Shown: piece after piece, positions 16,500 through 25,252 of the stretch | Layout: every line of letters starts with the position of its first letter | How positions within the stretch are numbered: the first letter of the stretch is position 1 | Source of the DNA: Caulobacter segnis | Lineage (GTDB): Bacteria; Pseudomonadota; Alphaproteobacteria; Caulobacterales; Caulobacteraceae | DNA length: 64,000 bases | Direction: 5' to 3' | Assembly (NCBI RefSeq): GCF_019931575.1 | Contig: NZ_CP082923.1 | Span: 186,001 to 250,000, forward strand | The notes under the pieces: generated by a model | Seen by the model: only the letters and a program-made list of their open reading frames with translations | Told to the model about the DNA's origin: nothing | Databases searched by the model: none | Made by a program: the position numbers and the translations under genes

Positions 16500-16784
16500 A
16501 TGACCACCGTCACCTCCGCGACCAGCGCCGCGACGACGACCAGCACGACGTCGTCCTCGTCGAGCTCGCTGAAGCTGGGCACGACCGATTTCCTGCAACT
16601 GCTGATGACCCAGCTGACCAACCAGAACCCGCTGGATCCGACCGATCCCACCGAGTTCACCAGCCAGCTGGCGACCTATTCCGGGCTCGAGCAGCAGATC
16701 AACATGAACGACACGCTGACGACGATGTCGGACACGATGTCGGACCTGCTGACGCAAGTCTCCCTGCTGGCCTCGGGGAGCTAG
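16500..16784 (+). CDS. flgD: Flagellar hook-capping protein FlgD, minimal form
   Basis: The 94-residue product consists of a Ser/Thr-rich leader and the FlgD N-terminal domain, with the signature LGTTDFLQLLMTQLTNQNPL followed by DPTDPTEFTSQLATYSGLEQ. It acts as the scaffold for hook subunit assembly and is discarded later. Typical FlgD proteins are more than 200 residues and carry Fn3/TUDOR-like C-terminal domains that form the cap; these are entirely missing here. No frameshift is visible, as flgE begins 5 bases later. Minimal FlgD forms are known in some alphaproteobacteria, so this may be a functional short version. Confidence 0.88.
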   Translation: MTTVTSATSAATTTSTTSSSSSSLKLGTTDFLQLLMTQLTNQNPLDPTDPTEFTSQLATYSGLEQQINMNDTLTTMSDTMSDLLTQVSLLASGS

Positions 16785-16789
16785 CGCTC

Positions 16790-18067
16790 ATGTCGCTCTC
16801 CGCCGCCCTCTCCACCGCCGTCTCGGGCCTGACCGCCCAGAGCCGCGCGCTCTCTGCCATTTCCGAGAACATCGCCAACTCCTCGACCACGGCCTACAAG
16901 ACCACGGACGTCTACTTCCAGACCCTGGTCAGCGGCTCCAAGGGCTCTGCGACGTCGACCAGCGCGGTCACGGCCAAATCGTCCCAGGGCATGAGCGTCC
17001 AGGGCACGATCTCCTCGACCAGCACCGCCACCAACATCGCCATCCAGGACGCCGGCTTCTTCGTGGTCACCGCCAACCCGAACGGCGCGGCTTCCGAGGA
17101 CATGTACACCCGCAACGGCAGCTTCGAGAAAGACGCCGACGGCTATCTGGTCAACACCGAGGGTTTCTACCTGATGGGGTGGCCGACCGACGCCGACGGC
17201 AACGTCCTGGCGTCGAACACCAACGACCTGACCGGCCTCTCGGCGATCAACCTGTCCTCGATCGGGGGCACGGCCAAGGCCACGTCCACGATCGAGATGA
17301 CCGCCAACGTCCCCGCCGACGCGGCGACGGGCGCGTCCTACACGACCAGCATGCAGCTGATCGACTCGCTGGGCGTCAGCCACACGGTCGGCCAGACCTG
17401 GACCAAGACCGCCACCAACACCTGGGAGCTGACCCTGTCGGACCCGGTGCTGACCTCGGACGGCACGACGACCTCGGGCACCCTGACCGGCGGGCCCTAC
17501 ACGGTGACCTTCAACACCGACGGCTCGTTGGGCTCGGTCACGCCGGCCCTGGACTTCACCGTCACCGGCTTCAACAGCGGCGCGGCCGACAGCACGATCG
17601 CGCTCGACATCGGCGACATCGGCGGCACAGACGGGGTCACCCAGTACGCCTCGACCTCGTCGACCCTGGGCCTGGAGAACGTCTCCACCGAGCAGGACGG
17701 CGCGCTCTATGGCGAGCTGTCGGGCATCACCATCGACTCCGACGGCCTGGTCACCGCCAATTTCGACAACGGCATCAGCCTGGCGATCTTCCAGATCCCG
17801 ATCGCCACCTTCAGCAATCCGAACGGCCTGACCCTGGTCTCGGGCACCACCTATGACGAGAACACCGCCGCCGGCCAGGTGCACCTGAACCTGCCGGGCG
17901 AGGGCGGGGCGGGCTCGCTGGTGGCTAGCGCGCTGGAAGGCTCCACCACCGATATCGCCAGCGAATTCAACAAGATGATCATCGCTCAGCAGGCCTATTC
18001 GGCGGCCTCGCAGGTGGTCAGCACGGCTGGCGACATGTTCGACACCCTGATGCAGGCCGTGCGTTGA
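16790..18067 (+). CDS. flgE: Flagellar hook protein FlgE
   Basis: The 425-residue product starts with the rod/hook N-terminal helix (LSTAVSGLTAQSRALSAISE, NIANSSTTAYKTTDVYF), carries the FlgE/F/G core (DAGFFVVT, MYTRNGSFEKDADGYLVNTE) and ends with the hook C-terminus (SEFNKMIIAQQAYSAASQVV, DMFDTLMQAV). It forms the universal joint between rod and filament. It is markedly shorter than the roughly 590-residue C. crescentus hook protein (size recalled), because the middle surface domains are reduced. ATG 16790 lies 5 bases after flgD. The next gene starts 2 bases after its stop. Confidence 0.93.
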   Translation: MSLSAALSTAVSGLTAQSRALSAISENIANSSTTAYKTTDVYFQTLVSGSKGSATSTSAVTAKSSQGMSVQGTISSTSTATNIAIQDAGFFVVTANPNGAASEDMYTRNGSFEKDADGYLVNTEGFYLMGWPTDADGNVLASNTNDLTGLSAINLSSIGGTAKATSTIEMTANVPADAATGASYTTSMQLIDSLGVSHTVGQTWTKTATNTWELTLSDPVLTSDGTTTSGTLTGGPYTVTFNTDGSLGSVTPALDFTVTGFNSGAADSTIALDIGDIGGTDGVTQYASTSSTLGLENVSTEQDGALYGELSGITIDSDGLVTANFDNGISLAIFQIPIATFSNPNGLTLVSGTTYDENTAAGQVHLNLPGEGGAGSLVASALEGSTTDIASEFNKMIIAQQAYSAASQVVSTAGDMFDTLMQAVR

Positions 18068-18069
18068 CC

Positions 18070-18372
18070 ATGGCGACCGTCGAGAAACTCTCCGCCAAGG
18101 CTCAGGTCTCGCGACTGGCCCAGGGCGAGGCCCCGATCGTCGAGACGGTGGCGGACGCCATCGCTCTGGCCCGGGCGGTGTCCCAGCGCCTGGAGGGCCT
18201 CACCGGCGACGACCGCCTGCTGATGCTGTCGAACCTGGACGAGGTCCGCCGCGCCCTGGACGGCCGCATGGCCCGGCTCGAGACCGACATGGCCGAGCAG
18301 AGACAGCGGCTGACCGCCGTCAACAAGGGCCTGCGCGCGGTCGACGGCTACGGCGGTCGCGGGAGGCGCTGA
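18070..18372 (+). CDS. Small coiled-coil protein between flgE and flgK, possible FlgN-type chaperone
   Basis: The 100-residue product (ATVEKLSAKAQVSRLAQGEA and on) is predicted all-helical, with heptad-like stretches DAIALARAVSQRLEGL and MARLETDMAEQRQRLTAVNK, and a basic Gly/Arg tail. I do not recognise a family. Position is informative: it sits tightly between flgE and flgK (5 bases before flgK), where other bacteria often place flgN, the export chaperone for FlgK and FlgL. It has the size and helical character expected of such a chaperone. ATG 18070 is chosen. Function is inference. Confidence 0.65.
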   Translation: MATVEKLSAKAQVSRLAQGEAPIVETVADAIALARAVSQRLEGLTGDDRLLMLSNLDEVRRALDGRMARLETDMAEQRQRLTAVNKGLRAVDGYGGRGRR

Positions 18373-18377
18373 CGGCC

Positions 18378-20093
18378 ATGTCCCTGACCTCCATCCTGAC
18401 CTCGGCCAGCGCCGGCCTGACGACCGCGCAGTACCAGATGGCGGTCTCGCAGACGAACGTCGCCAACGCCGACACCGCCGGCTACAGCCGCAAGACCGTC
18501 GCCACGACGGCGACGACCGCGACCCTGGCGGCGTCCACGGCCACCGTCACCCGGGCGGCCGACACCTACCTGGCCAAGACCGTCGACAAGACCGCCGCCG
18601 CCAACGGGCGCGACGCGATCATCGACACCTACCTGCAGTCCTACGACGCCAGCCTCGGCTCTGTGGACGGCGGCGACGACGTCTCCAGCCTGCTCACGGC
18701 GTTCCAGACCGCCCTGACGAACCTGGCCTCGTCCAGCACCGCCTCGACCAAGGCCGCGGCGGTCTCGGCCGCCTCCAGCCTGGCCTCGTCGATCCGCTCG
18801 CTGTCGGGCGAGATCCAGTCGCTGCGCACCCAGGCCAACAGCGAGATCGACGAGACCGTCGACACGATCAATTCGACGCTCTCGACCCTGAAGACGCTGA
18901 ACGACCAGATCGTGTCCACGCAAGCCTCGGGCGGGGATACGAGCGACTTGGAGGACCAGCGCGCGGCGGCGGTCACCACCCTGTCGTCGCTGATCGGGGT
19001 GACGACCTACACGACCTCGGACAACCGGGTGATGGTCTACACCACGGGCGGCCAGCAACTGCTGGGCACGGCGGCGGCCACCCTGTCCTACGACGCCTCC
19101 AGCGCCCTGTCGGCCAGCGCGACCTATCCGGGCTCGATCTCGGGCGTCACCGTCAACGGCCAGGACATCACCACCTCGATCACCACCGGCAAGCTGGGCG
19201 GGCTGATCACCCTGCGCGACGACACCCTGGTGGGCGAGCAGGCGGCGCTGGACCAACTGGCCGCCAGCCTGATCGAGCAGGTCAACGCCGCAGCCAACAC
19301 CGGCTCCAGCAGTCCCGCCGCCGCCAGCCTGACCAGCGCGTCGGCAGTGTCGGCGACGGACAGTTTCAGCGCCACCGGCTCGCTGCGCGTGGCGGTCACC
19401 GACGCCAATGGCGCGGTCGTCTCGACCCAGGACCTGAACCTCTCGGCCTACGCCACGGTCGGCGACCTGATCGCCGGCCTGAACAGCATCAGCGGCGTCA
19501 GCGCCTCGATCACCGACGGCAAGCTGGTGATCGCCGCCGCCGACTCCGCCAACGGCGTGGCCCTCGGGAACATCGACGCCTCAATCGGAGGGCAGGGCTT
19601 CTCGGACTATTTCGGCTTCAACGATATCTTCAGCGGGACCTCGGCCAGCGACATCGCCCTGTCGACCAAGCTGGCGGCCGACTCCTCGGTCCTGGCGACC
19701 GCCGCCCTGGACGTCTCCGGGACGCTGGCCGTCGGCGCCGTCGCCATCGCCTCGGGCGCCTCGGCGACGGCGGACAAGATCTCGGCGGCGCTGTCGGCCG
19801 AGGTCTCGTTCGCCGCGGTCGGCGAGATGGCGGCGGGCAAGTCCAGCCTGGTGAACCGCGCCGCCGGCTTCGTCTCCGCCGCCGCCACCCTGGTCTCGGA
19901 CGCCGCCACCCAGGCGGACACCTCCAGCGACGCCTACGACGCGGCGACAACCCGGCTGGCCAACCTGACGGCGGTCAATCTCGACGAGGAACTGGCCCAA
20001 CTGGAGCTGTACCAGCAGGCCTACCAGGCCAACGCCCAGCTGGTGTCCATGGTCCGCGACCTGTTCGACACCCTGGTGAGCATGGTGAACTAG
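18378..20093 (+). CDS. flgK: Flagellar hook-associated protein 1 FlgK
   Basis: The 571-residue product begins with the hook-family N-terminus (ILTSASAGLTTAQYQMAVSQ, TNVANADTAGYSRKTV), has the long Ser/Thr-rich FlgK body including LNDQIVSTQASGGDTSDLED and QRAAAVTTLSSLIGV (FlgK-diagnostic), and ends VNLDEELAQLELYQQAYQAN and MVRDLFDTLVSMVN. It is the first junction protein between hook and filament. Its start follows the coiled-coil gene by 5 bases, and flgL starts at the base after its stop. Confidence 0.94.
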   Translation: MSLTSILTSASAGLTTAQYQMAVSQTNVANADTAGYSRKTVATTATTATLAASTATVTRAADTYLAKTVDKTAAANGRDAIIDTYLQSYDASLGSVDGGDDVSSLLTAFQTALTNLASSSTASTKAAAVSAASSLASSIRSLSGEIQSLRTQANSEIDETVDTINSTLSTLKTLNDQIVSTQASGGDTSDLEDQRAAAVTTLSSLIGVTTYTTSDNRVMVYTTGGQQLLGTAAATLSYDASSALSASATYPGSISGVTVNGQDITTSITTGKLGGLITLRDDTLVGEQAALDQLAASLIEQVNAAANTGSSSPAAASLTSASAVSATDSFSATGSLRVAVTDANGAVVSTQDLNLSAYATVGDLIAGLNSISGVSASITDGKLVIAAADSANGVALGNIDASIGGQGFSDYFGFNDIFSGTSASDIALSTKLAADSSVLATAALDVSGTLAVGAVAIASGASATADKISAALSAEVSFAAVGEMAAGKSSLVNRAAGFVSAAATLVSDAATQADTSSDAYDAATTRLANLTAVNLDEELAQLELYQQAYQANAQLVSMVRDLFDTLVSMVN

Positions 20094-20993
20094 ATGATCA
20101 CCCGCATCGGCTCCTTCGCCCATTCCAGCGCCCTGATCGCCGCCAGCCTGCGCACCCAGGCCAAGCTGGCCGATCAGCAGACCCAGGAGGCGACGGGCCT
20201 GAAGTCGTCCTCGTTCGGGGGACTCGGGGCCGACACGGCTTCGCTGCTGCGCCTGTCCAGCCAGTCCACGCGCCTGACCGCCGACAACACCGCCGCCGGC
20301 GTCGCGGCCAGCTACGTCCAGTCGGCCTATTCGGCGGTGGGCGACATCGCCGACCTGGCCTCGACCATCAAGACCCAGCTGGCCGCCCAGATCAGCGGCT
20401 CGAACCTCGACGCCGCCAGCCTGGCGACCTACGCGCAAGGCTGGCTGGACGACCTGCAGACCCAGCTCAACAGCCAGGTGGGCGGTGTCTACGTGTTCGG
20501 CGGCGAGGCCGTCGACACCGCGCCGGTCGACTTCACCGATGCCGACTACGATCCGACGACGGCTGGCGACACGGGCTATTATCAGGGGGCGTCGGCAGGC
20601 CGGACCTTCACCAGCGTCGACGGGACCAAGATCGCCCTGTCGACGACCGCCCAGTCCCCCGGCTTCGAGGAACTGGCGCGGGCCCTGTCGATGATCATCG
20701 CCAATCCCAGCGACACCACGACCCTGTCCTCGGCCTTCGACCTGGTCGGCGAGGCGGTCACCGACATCGGTACGACCCAGGCGGCCCTGGGCGTCCAGGC
20801 CGACCAGCTGTCCAGCCTGATCACGCGCAACGAGACCAAGATCGGCACGCTGGACGACCTGGCCTCGCAGCTTAAGGACGCCGACCTGGCCCAGGCCGCG
20901 GTGCTGGTCACCAACTACCAGACCCAGCTGGAGGCCCTGTACTCGACGATCAGCTCGCTGTCGTCGGTCAGCCTGCTGCAGTACTTGCGCTAG
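20094..20993 (+). CDS. flgL: Flagellar hook-associated protein 3 FlgL (flagellin-like)
   Basis: The 299-residue protein has a flagellin-like N-terminal helix (LIAASLRTQAKLADQQTQEA, TGLKSSSFGGLG) and C-terminal helix (LAQAAVLVTNYQTQLEALYS, TISSLSSVSLLQYL). Its central segment LNSQVGGVYVFGGEAVDTAP matches the FlgL motif containing FGG. It bridges FlgK and the first flagellin ring. The start codon directly follows the flgK stop. It ends the plus-strand flagellar operon, with a perfect hairpin 5 bases downstream. Confidence 0.92.
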   Translation: MITRIGSFAHSSALIAASLRTQAKLADQQTQEATGLKSSSFGGLGADTASLLRLSSQSTRLTADNTAAGVAASYVQSAYSAVGDIADLASTIKTQLAAQISGSNLDAASLATYAQGWLDDLQTQLNSQVGGVYVFGGEAVDTAPVDFTDADYDPTTAGDTGYYQGASAGRTFTSVDGTKIALSTTAQSPGFEELARALSMIIANPSDTTTLSSAFDLVGEAVTDIGTTQAALGVQADQLSSLITRNETKIGTLDDLASQLKDADLAQAAVLVTNYQTQLEALYSTISSLSSVSLLQYLR

Positions 20994-20997
20994 GCTC

Positions 20998-21022
20998 GGC
21001 CGCCACCGACGTGGTGGCGGCC
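20998..21022. terminator. Hairpin between convergent flgL and aldehyde dehydrogenase
   Basis: Perfect 10-bp stem GGCCGCCACC / GGTGGCGGCC with the loop GACGT. There is no T-run on either side, so it may stall polymerase or protect 3' ends rather than act as a canonical terminator. Confidence 0.5.
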
Positions 21023-21033
21023 AGCCGGGCCGA

Positions 21034-22425
21034 TCAGAACGGGGCGTCGATGTCGACGACGTTGATCAGCTTGTGATTGACGAACTCCTTGATCCCCAGG
21101 CCCAGCAGTTCGCGCCCATAGCCCGAGCGGCGGACGCCGCCGAACGGCAGGTCGGCCTTGACCATCGTCGGGTGGTTCACGAACACCATGCCCGTCGAGA
21201 TCCGGGCGGCCACCTCGGCTCCATGCCGGGTGTCGGCGGTGAAGACCGAGCCGCCCAGGCCGAAGGGGGAGTCGTTGGCGATGCGCACCGCGTCATCCTC
21301 GTCCTTGGCGCGGAACAGCATCGAGACGGGACCGAAGAACTCCCAATAGCGCGCGGGGTTGTCCTCGGCGATGTCGGTCAGGATGGTCGGCCGCACGAAG
21401 GCGCCGGCGTTGGGCGGCTCGGGGCCGACCTCCTGCGCCTTGGCCCCGAATTCGACCGCTTGCCGGATCTTGTCCTTGAGCTCGTCGGCGGCCTTCTGCG
21501 ACGAGAGCGGCGCGAGGGTGGTGTCCGGATCCAGCGGGTCGCCCTGACGCAGGCCCGCGACGCCGGCGGCGTAGCCTTCGAGGAACCGGTCATAGACCGC
21601 GTCGACGATGATCATCCGCTTGGACGATACGCACACCTGGCCGCCGTTCCAGTGTCGGCCGAACACCGCCCAGCGGATGGTCTTCTCCAGGTCCGCGTCG
21701 GCCAAGACGACGAAGGCGTCCGCGCCGCCCAGCTCCATGGTCGACTTCTTCAGCGCCTTGCCGGCCTGGCTGGCCACGATCGCGCCGGCGTCCTCCGAGC
21801 CGGTCAGGGCCACGCCGTGGACGCGCGGATCGTTGAGGATCCGTTCGACCTGGCTTCGCGTCGCGTAGAGGTTCTGGAAGGCCCCCTCCGGCAGGCCGGC
21901 CTGGCGCATCAGGACCTCGAAGGCGGCCGCGCTCTGGGGCACGTTCGAGGCGTGCTTGAGCAGCATGGTGTTCCCGGCCGACAGCTGCGGGGCGATGATC
22001 CGGGCGATCTGATAGTAGGGGAAGTTCCAGGGCTCGATGGCCAGCAGGACCCCGAGCGGCTCGTGCACCAGCCGGGCCTCGCCTTCGGCCGGCGATTTGA
22101 CCGGTAGCGTCTGCGGCGCGAGCAGGTCTTCGGCGTTGTCGGCGTAGTATTCGAAGATCTCGGCCGACAGCTCGACTTCCGCCTTGGCCTCGGAGAGCAG
22201 CTTGCCCATCTCCAGCGTGACGGTCCTGGCGTAGGCCTCGCTCTCGCGCCGCAGGATCGCGGCCGCCGCGCGCATCACCCGGGCGCGTTCGGCGAAGCTG
22301 GTCGTTCTCCAGGCCTGGAACGCCGCGTCGGCTGTCTCGATGGCCCTGGCCACCTCCGCGTCGGTGGCGTCGGGAAAGGTCTTCAGGACCTCGCCCGTAT
22401 AGGGATTGGTGGTCGCGTAGGCCAT
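21034..22425 (-). CDS. NAD(P)-dependent succinate-semialdehyde dehydrogenase-type aldehyde dehydrogenase
   Basis: The 463-residue product is a complete aldehyde dehydrogenase. It contains NPYTGEVLKTFPDATDAEV, the cofactor-binding EPWNFPYYQIARI, the catalytic Glu in MELGGADAFVVL (about residue 230), the nucleophilic Cys in NGGQVCVSSKR (about 264), and ends PFGGVRRSGYGRELLGLGI then KEFVNHKL. These features place it among the succinate-semialdehyde (GabD/Sad) dehydrogenases that feed the TCA cycle. Other short aldehydes cannot be excluded. ATG 22425 has a textbook ribosome site (AAGGAGGA) 6 bases upstream; longer in-frame readings lack family similarity. Confidence 0.9.
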   Translation of the reverse strand: MAYATTNPYTGEVLKTFPDATDAEVARAIETADAAFQAWRTTSFAERARVMRAAAAILRRESEAYARTVTLEMGKLLSEAKAEVELSAEIFEYYADNAEDLLAPQTLPVKSPAEGEARLVHEPLGVLLAIEPWNFPYYQIARIIAPQLSAGNTMLLKHASNVPQSAAAFEVLMRQAGLPEGAFQNLYATRSQVERILNDPRVHGVALTGSEDAGAIVASQAGKALKKSTMELGGADAFVVLADADLEKTIRWAVFGRHWNGGQVCVSSKRMIIVDAVYDRFLEGYAAGVAGLRQGDPLDPDTTLAPLSSQKAADELKDKIRQAVEFGAKAQEVGPEPPNAGAFVRPTILTDIAEDNPARYWEFFGPVSMLFRAKDEDDAVRIANDSPFGLGGSVFTADTRHGAEVAARISTGMVFVNHPTMVKADLPFGGVRRSGYGRELLGLGIKEFVNHKLINVVDIDAPF

Positions 22426-22599
22426 GGAACGTCCTCCTTGGCGATGCGGCGCCGCTTGGCCGCCCCCAGGCCGACGGGCCCGAGCGCGAGCAAGGTCGCG
22501 CCGCGCGCCGGACCTTTCCTTGACCAGGCTCAAAGCGGGACGAGAACATGGCGTCGACCCCGCGCGTGCCGGGGGTCTTCACGTGATGATCAGGAGAAA

Positions 22600-22676
22600 T
22601 GGCGCACCCGACACGATTCGAACGTGTGACCTTTGCCTTCGGAGGGCAACGCTCTATCCAGCTGAGCTACGGGTGC
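22600..22676 (-). tRNA. tRNA-Arg (anticodon CCG)
   Basis: The minus strand folds as a full cloverleaf. The acceptor stem GCACCCG pairs with CGGGTGC, the D arm contains AGCTCAGCTGGATAGAGC, the anticodon arm TTGCC-CTCCGAA-GGCAA has the 7-base loop with anticodon CCG, and the T arm contains GTTCGAATC. The discriminator is G and the CCA end is encoded (complement of 22600-22602). It reads the rare-to-moderate CGG arginine codon. It stands alone between two protein genes on the same strand. Confidence 0.95.
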
Positions 22677-22789
22677 GTGTCGCCCTGGCGGACCGGGGCG
22701 GAAGCGGGTCTTAGCCGAAAGGCGGCGCCAGGGCAAATGGCTTCGCGAGCCGTCCGGCGCCGTCCCCCGGGTATCAGGCCGCGCCCCCC

Positions 22790-24106
22790 TTAGGCCGCGC
22801 CCATGTAGATGAAGCGGGCGACGAACAGGGCGGCCAGGACGAACAGCAGCCAGTCGCCGGGCTTGGCCTGGCCGCGCAGCAGCTTCAGGCCGGCGAAGGC
22901 GGTGATGCCGAACGCCAGGCCATTGGCGATCGAGAAGGTCAGCGGGATGGCGATCACCGTCAGGAAGGCGGGAATGGCCACGCCCGGATCGTCCCAGTCG
23001 ACGTCGGCCAGGGCGCCGACCATCATCGAGCCGACGATGATCAGGGCCGGGGCCGTGGCGGCGGCCGGGATCGCCTGGACCCAGGGCGCGAAGAACAGGG
23101 TGACCAGGAACAGCAGGCCCACGACGACGGCGGTCAGGCCCGTGCGGCCGCCGGCCGCGACGCCCGAGGCGCTCTCGATATAGCTGACGACCGTGGAGGT
23201 GCCGGCCAGCGAGCCGCCGATGGTGGCGATGGAGTCGGCCGTGAGGATCCGGTTCAGGCGCGGGATCGTGCCGTCGGGCTGGACCAGGCCCGCCTTCTTG
23301 GTCACCGCGACCAGGGTGCCGACATTGTCGAACAGGTCGACGAACAGAAAGACGAAGATCACCTCGGCGATGGCCATGCCGGCCCCGCCGTTCAGGTGCA
23401 GGGCGGCCGGGATATCGAGCTTGAAGGCGGTGGCGGTCAGGGCGGAGAGGCCCGACTCCCCAGGGGTGATCTTGGCCAGGCCCAGGGCCCAGCCGGCGAC
23501 GGCGGCGACCAGGATGCCGATCAGGATCGCGCCTTTCACGCGCCAGACCATAAGCCCGCCCATGATCAGCAGGCCGAGGATGGCCAGGGCGGCGTTCGGC
23601 TTGGTCAGGTCGCCCAGGGCCACGGTTGTGGCGGGATCGGCGACGATGATGCCGGCTTCCTTCAGGCCGATGAAGGCGATGAACAGGCCCACGCCCGCGG
23701 CGACCGCCGAGAACAGCGGACGCGGAATGGCCCCCACGATCAGCTGGCGGACTCCGGCGACGGTCAGGACCAGGAAGGCCACGCCCGACAGGAAGACGCA
23801 GCCCAGGGCGGTCTCCCACGGCAGGCCCATGCCCTTGACGACGGTAAAGGTGAAATAGGCGTTCAGGCCCATGCCCGGCGCCAGGGCGATCGGATAGTTG
23901 GCGATCAGCCCCATCAGAATGCTGCCGAACCCGGCCGCCAGGCAGGTGGCGGCGGCGACGGCCGCGATCGGCATGCCGGCCTGGCCCAGGATCGTCGGAT
24001 TGACGATCACGATATAGGCCATGGTCAGGAAGGTGGTGAAACCGGCCAGCACCTCGGTGCGCACCGAGGTTCCCTGGGCCTTGAGCTTGAAGAACGTCTC
24101 GATCAT
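22790..24106 (-). CDS. NCS2-family (AzgA-type) purine base permease
   Basis: The 438-residue integral membrane protein has about twelve hydrophobic segments. It shows the AzgA/guanine-hypoxanthine permease hallmarks: an N-terminal [20 protein letters not shown] with NPTIL, then [40 protein letters not shown], and [20 protein letters not shown]. It imports purine bases by proton symport. The start codon overlaps the stop of the upstream nucleoside-processing gene (ATGA), so the two form a translationally coupled purine-salvage pair: the partner would release the base and this protein would take it up. Confidence 0.92.
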   Translation of the reverse strand: MIETFFKLKAQGTSVRTEVLAGFTTFLTMAYIVIVNPTILGQAGMPIAAVAAATCLAAGFGSILMGLIANYPIALAPGMGLNAYFTFTVVKGMGLPWETALGCVFLSGVAFLVLTVAGVRQLIVGAIPRPLFSAVAAGVGLFIAFIGLKEAGIIVADPATTVALGDLTKPNAALAILGLLIMGGLMVWRVKGAILIGILVAAVAGWALGLAKITPGESGLSALTATAFKLDIPAALHLNGGAGMAIAEVIFVFLFVDLFDNVGTLVAVTKKAGLVQPDGTIPRLNRILTADSIATIGGSLAGTSTVVSYIESASGVAAGGRTGLTAVVVGLLFLVTLFFAPWVQAIPAAATAPALIIVGSMMVGALADVDWDDPGVAIPAFLTVIAIPLTFSIANGLAFGITAFAGLKLLRGQAKPGDWLLFVLAALFVARFIYMGAA

Positions 24107-25155
24107 TTCGCCGCCTCCCCCTTGGGCGCGTTGGTCTCGTACCGATCCCAGTGGCCGGCCAGTTCGCGCACCACAACCGAGCCCACACGATAGGCCGAGT
24201 CGAAGGCCGCCATCGCCCCCTCGCCGTGGAAGGCGCGGGGGAAGGCCGGAGCCCCCAGCGGCGGACGCGAATAGTTGCTGGCCGTGCGAAGGACGAGGAC
24301 CCTCTGGAAGTCGACCTTGCCGGCCTTGGCGTAGAGGTCGAGCACGTCGAGGATCCCCTGGTCCTCGCAGTCGGTCATGGTGAAGGTTCCCGCGCCGTCG
24401 GTCCAGAGCTTCACCCAGTCCTCCGCCCACTGGGTGCGCTTCTCGCCATGCCAGAAGCGGGTCGCGCCCAGGGCCTCGCCCTTGAGCACGAAGGGCGGCT
24501 TCAGGGCGTTGGGCTCGCCGACATAGGCCGCGCGCAGGGCGGCGAGGCCAGTATTGTCGGGGATCGGGGTCCTGGCGGTCAGGCCGTAGGCCCAGTCGAC
24601 CAACTGCGGGTTCAGGGCCCAGACCATGCCGGAGGAGCCCTTGGCCGAGCCCTTCACGTTCGGGCGGTCGGTGTCCAGCGCATAGAGTCCATAGGGCCAG
24701 TCCGCCGGGATCTCGCGATCGTCGACCTCATAGATCGGGTCGGCGTCGACGACGTAGCGGGCCCAGGCGGCGCTGCCCAGCGAGGCGACCTTGGGATCGG
24801 CGCCGGCGATGCCGGCCACCAGCCAATAGGTCTTGGAGAAGTCGAACCGCTTGTCGAGGATCAGGGCGGCGACGCTCTCGCGGGCCCGGGCGCGCATGTC
24901 GGTCATCACGCCCAGCACGCCGGTCTCGGGCGACCAGCGGGCGGCGTGGCGCAGGCCGGGGACCTCGATGCTCTCCTTCAGCGGCAAGCCCTCGACCCAG
25001 GGCTGGAACTCGCCGGGGCGGTCGCCGGTGACTTCGCCGATCTCGAAGGTGGCCAGGACCACGACCTTGACCGGGATCGGCTTGGCGTCCGCCCGGGCTA
25101 TGGGAGCGAGGCCCAGGCACAAAGCCAGGACCAGCCCCAGAAACCGCATCGTCAT
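24103..25155 (-). CDS. Purine nucleoside permease family protein (NUP), secreted
   Basis: The 350-residue product has a clear signal peptide (MRFLGLVLALCLGLAPIARA) and the NUP family core: VVVLATFEIGEVTGDRPGEF, VTDMRARARE-like region, YWLVAGIAGADPKVASLGSA then AWARYVVDADPIYEVD, and TMTDCEDQG. Despite the family name, these proteins have no membrane helices and resemble nucleoside phosphorylase/hydrolase folds. With a signal peptide it should act in the periplasm, probably freeing purine bases from nucleosides. It overlaps the purine base permease by ATGA. ATG 25155 (MTMRF) follows GGAGGGG; ATG 25149 is an alternative. Confidence 0.85.
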   Translation of the reverse strand: MTMRFLGLVLALCLGLAPIARADAKPIPVKVVVLATFEIGEVTGDRPGEFQPWVEGLPLKESIEVPGLRHAARWSPETGVLGVMTDMRARARESVAALILDKRFDFSKTYWLVAGIAGADPKVASLGSAAWARYVVDADPIYEVDDREIPADWPYGLYALDTDRPNVKGSAKGSSGMVWALNPQLVDWAYGLTARTPIPDNTGLAALRAAYVGEPNALKPPFVLKGEALGATRFWHGEKRTQWAEDWVKLWTDGAGTFTMTDCEDQGILDVLDLYAKAGKVDFQRVLVLRTASNYSRPPLGAPAFPRAFHGEGAMAAFDSAYRVGSVVVRELAGHWDRYETNAPKGEAAK

Positions 25156-25252
25156 CACGCCCCTCCGCGCCGAAAATCGCGGCGAAGCTGGCGTGGCTCG
25201 CGGAGGCTGGCAAGCGCCCTTCGTTCCGGATGGCCGAAGGTTCGCGCGGTGA

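Noticed and set aside
15425..16789. Very long plus-strand open frame leading into flgE (880 codons if taken whole)
   Set aside because: Its first part is antisense to flagellin and made of GC-codon noise; the hook protein family begins at ATG 16790.
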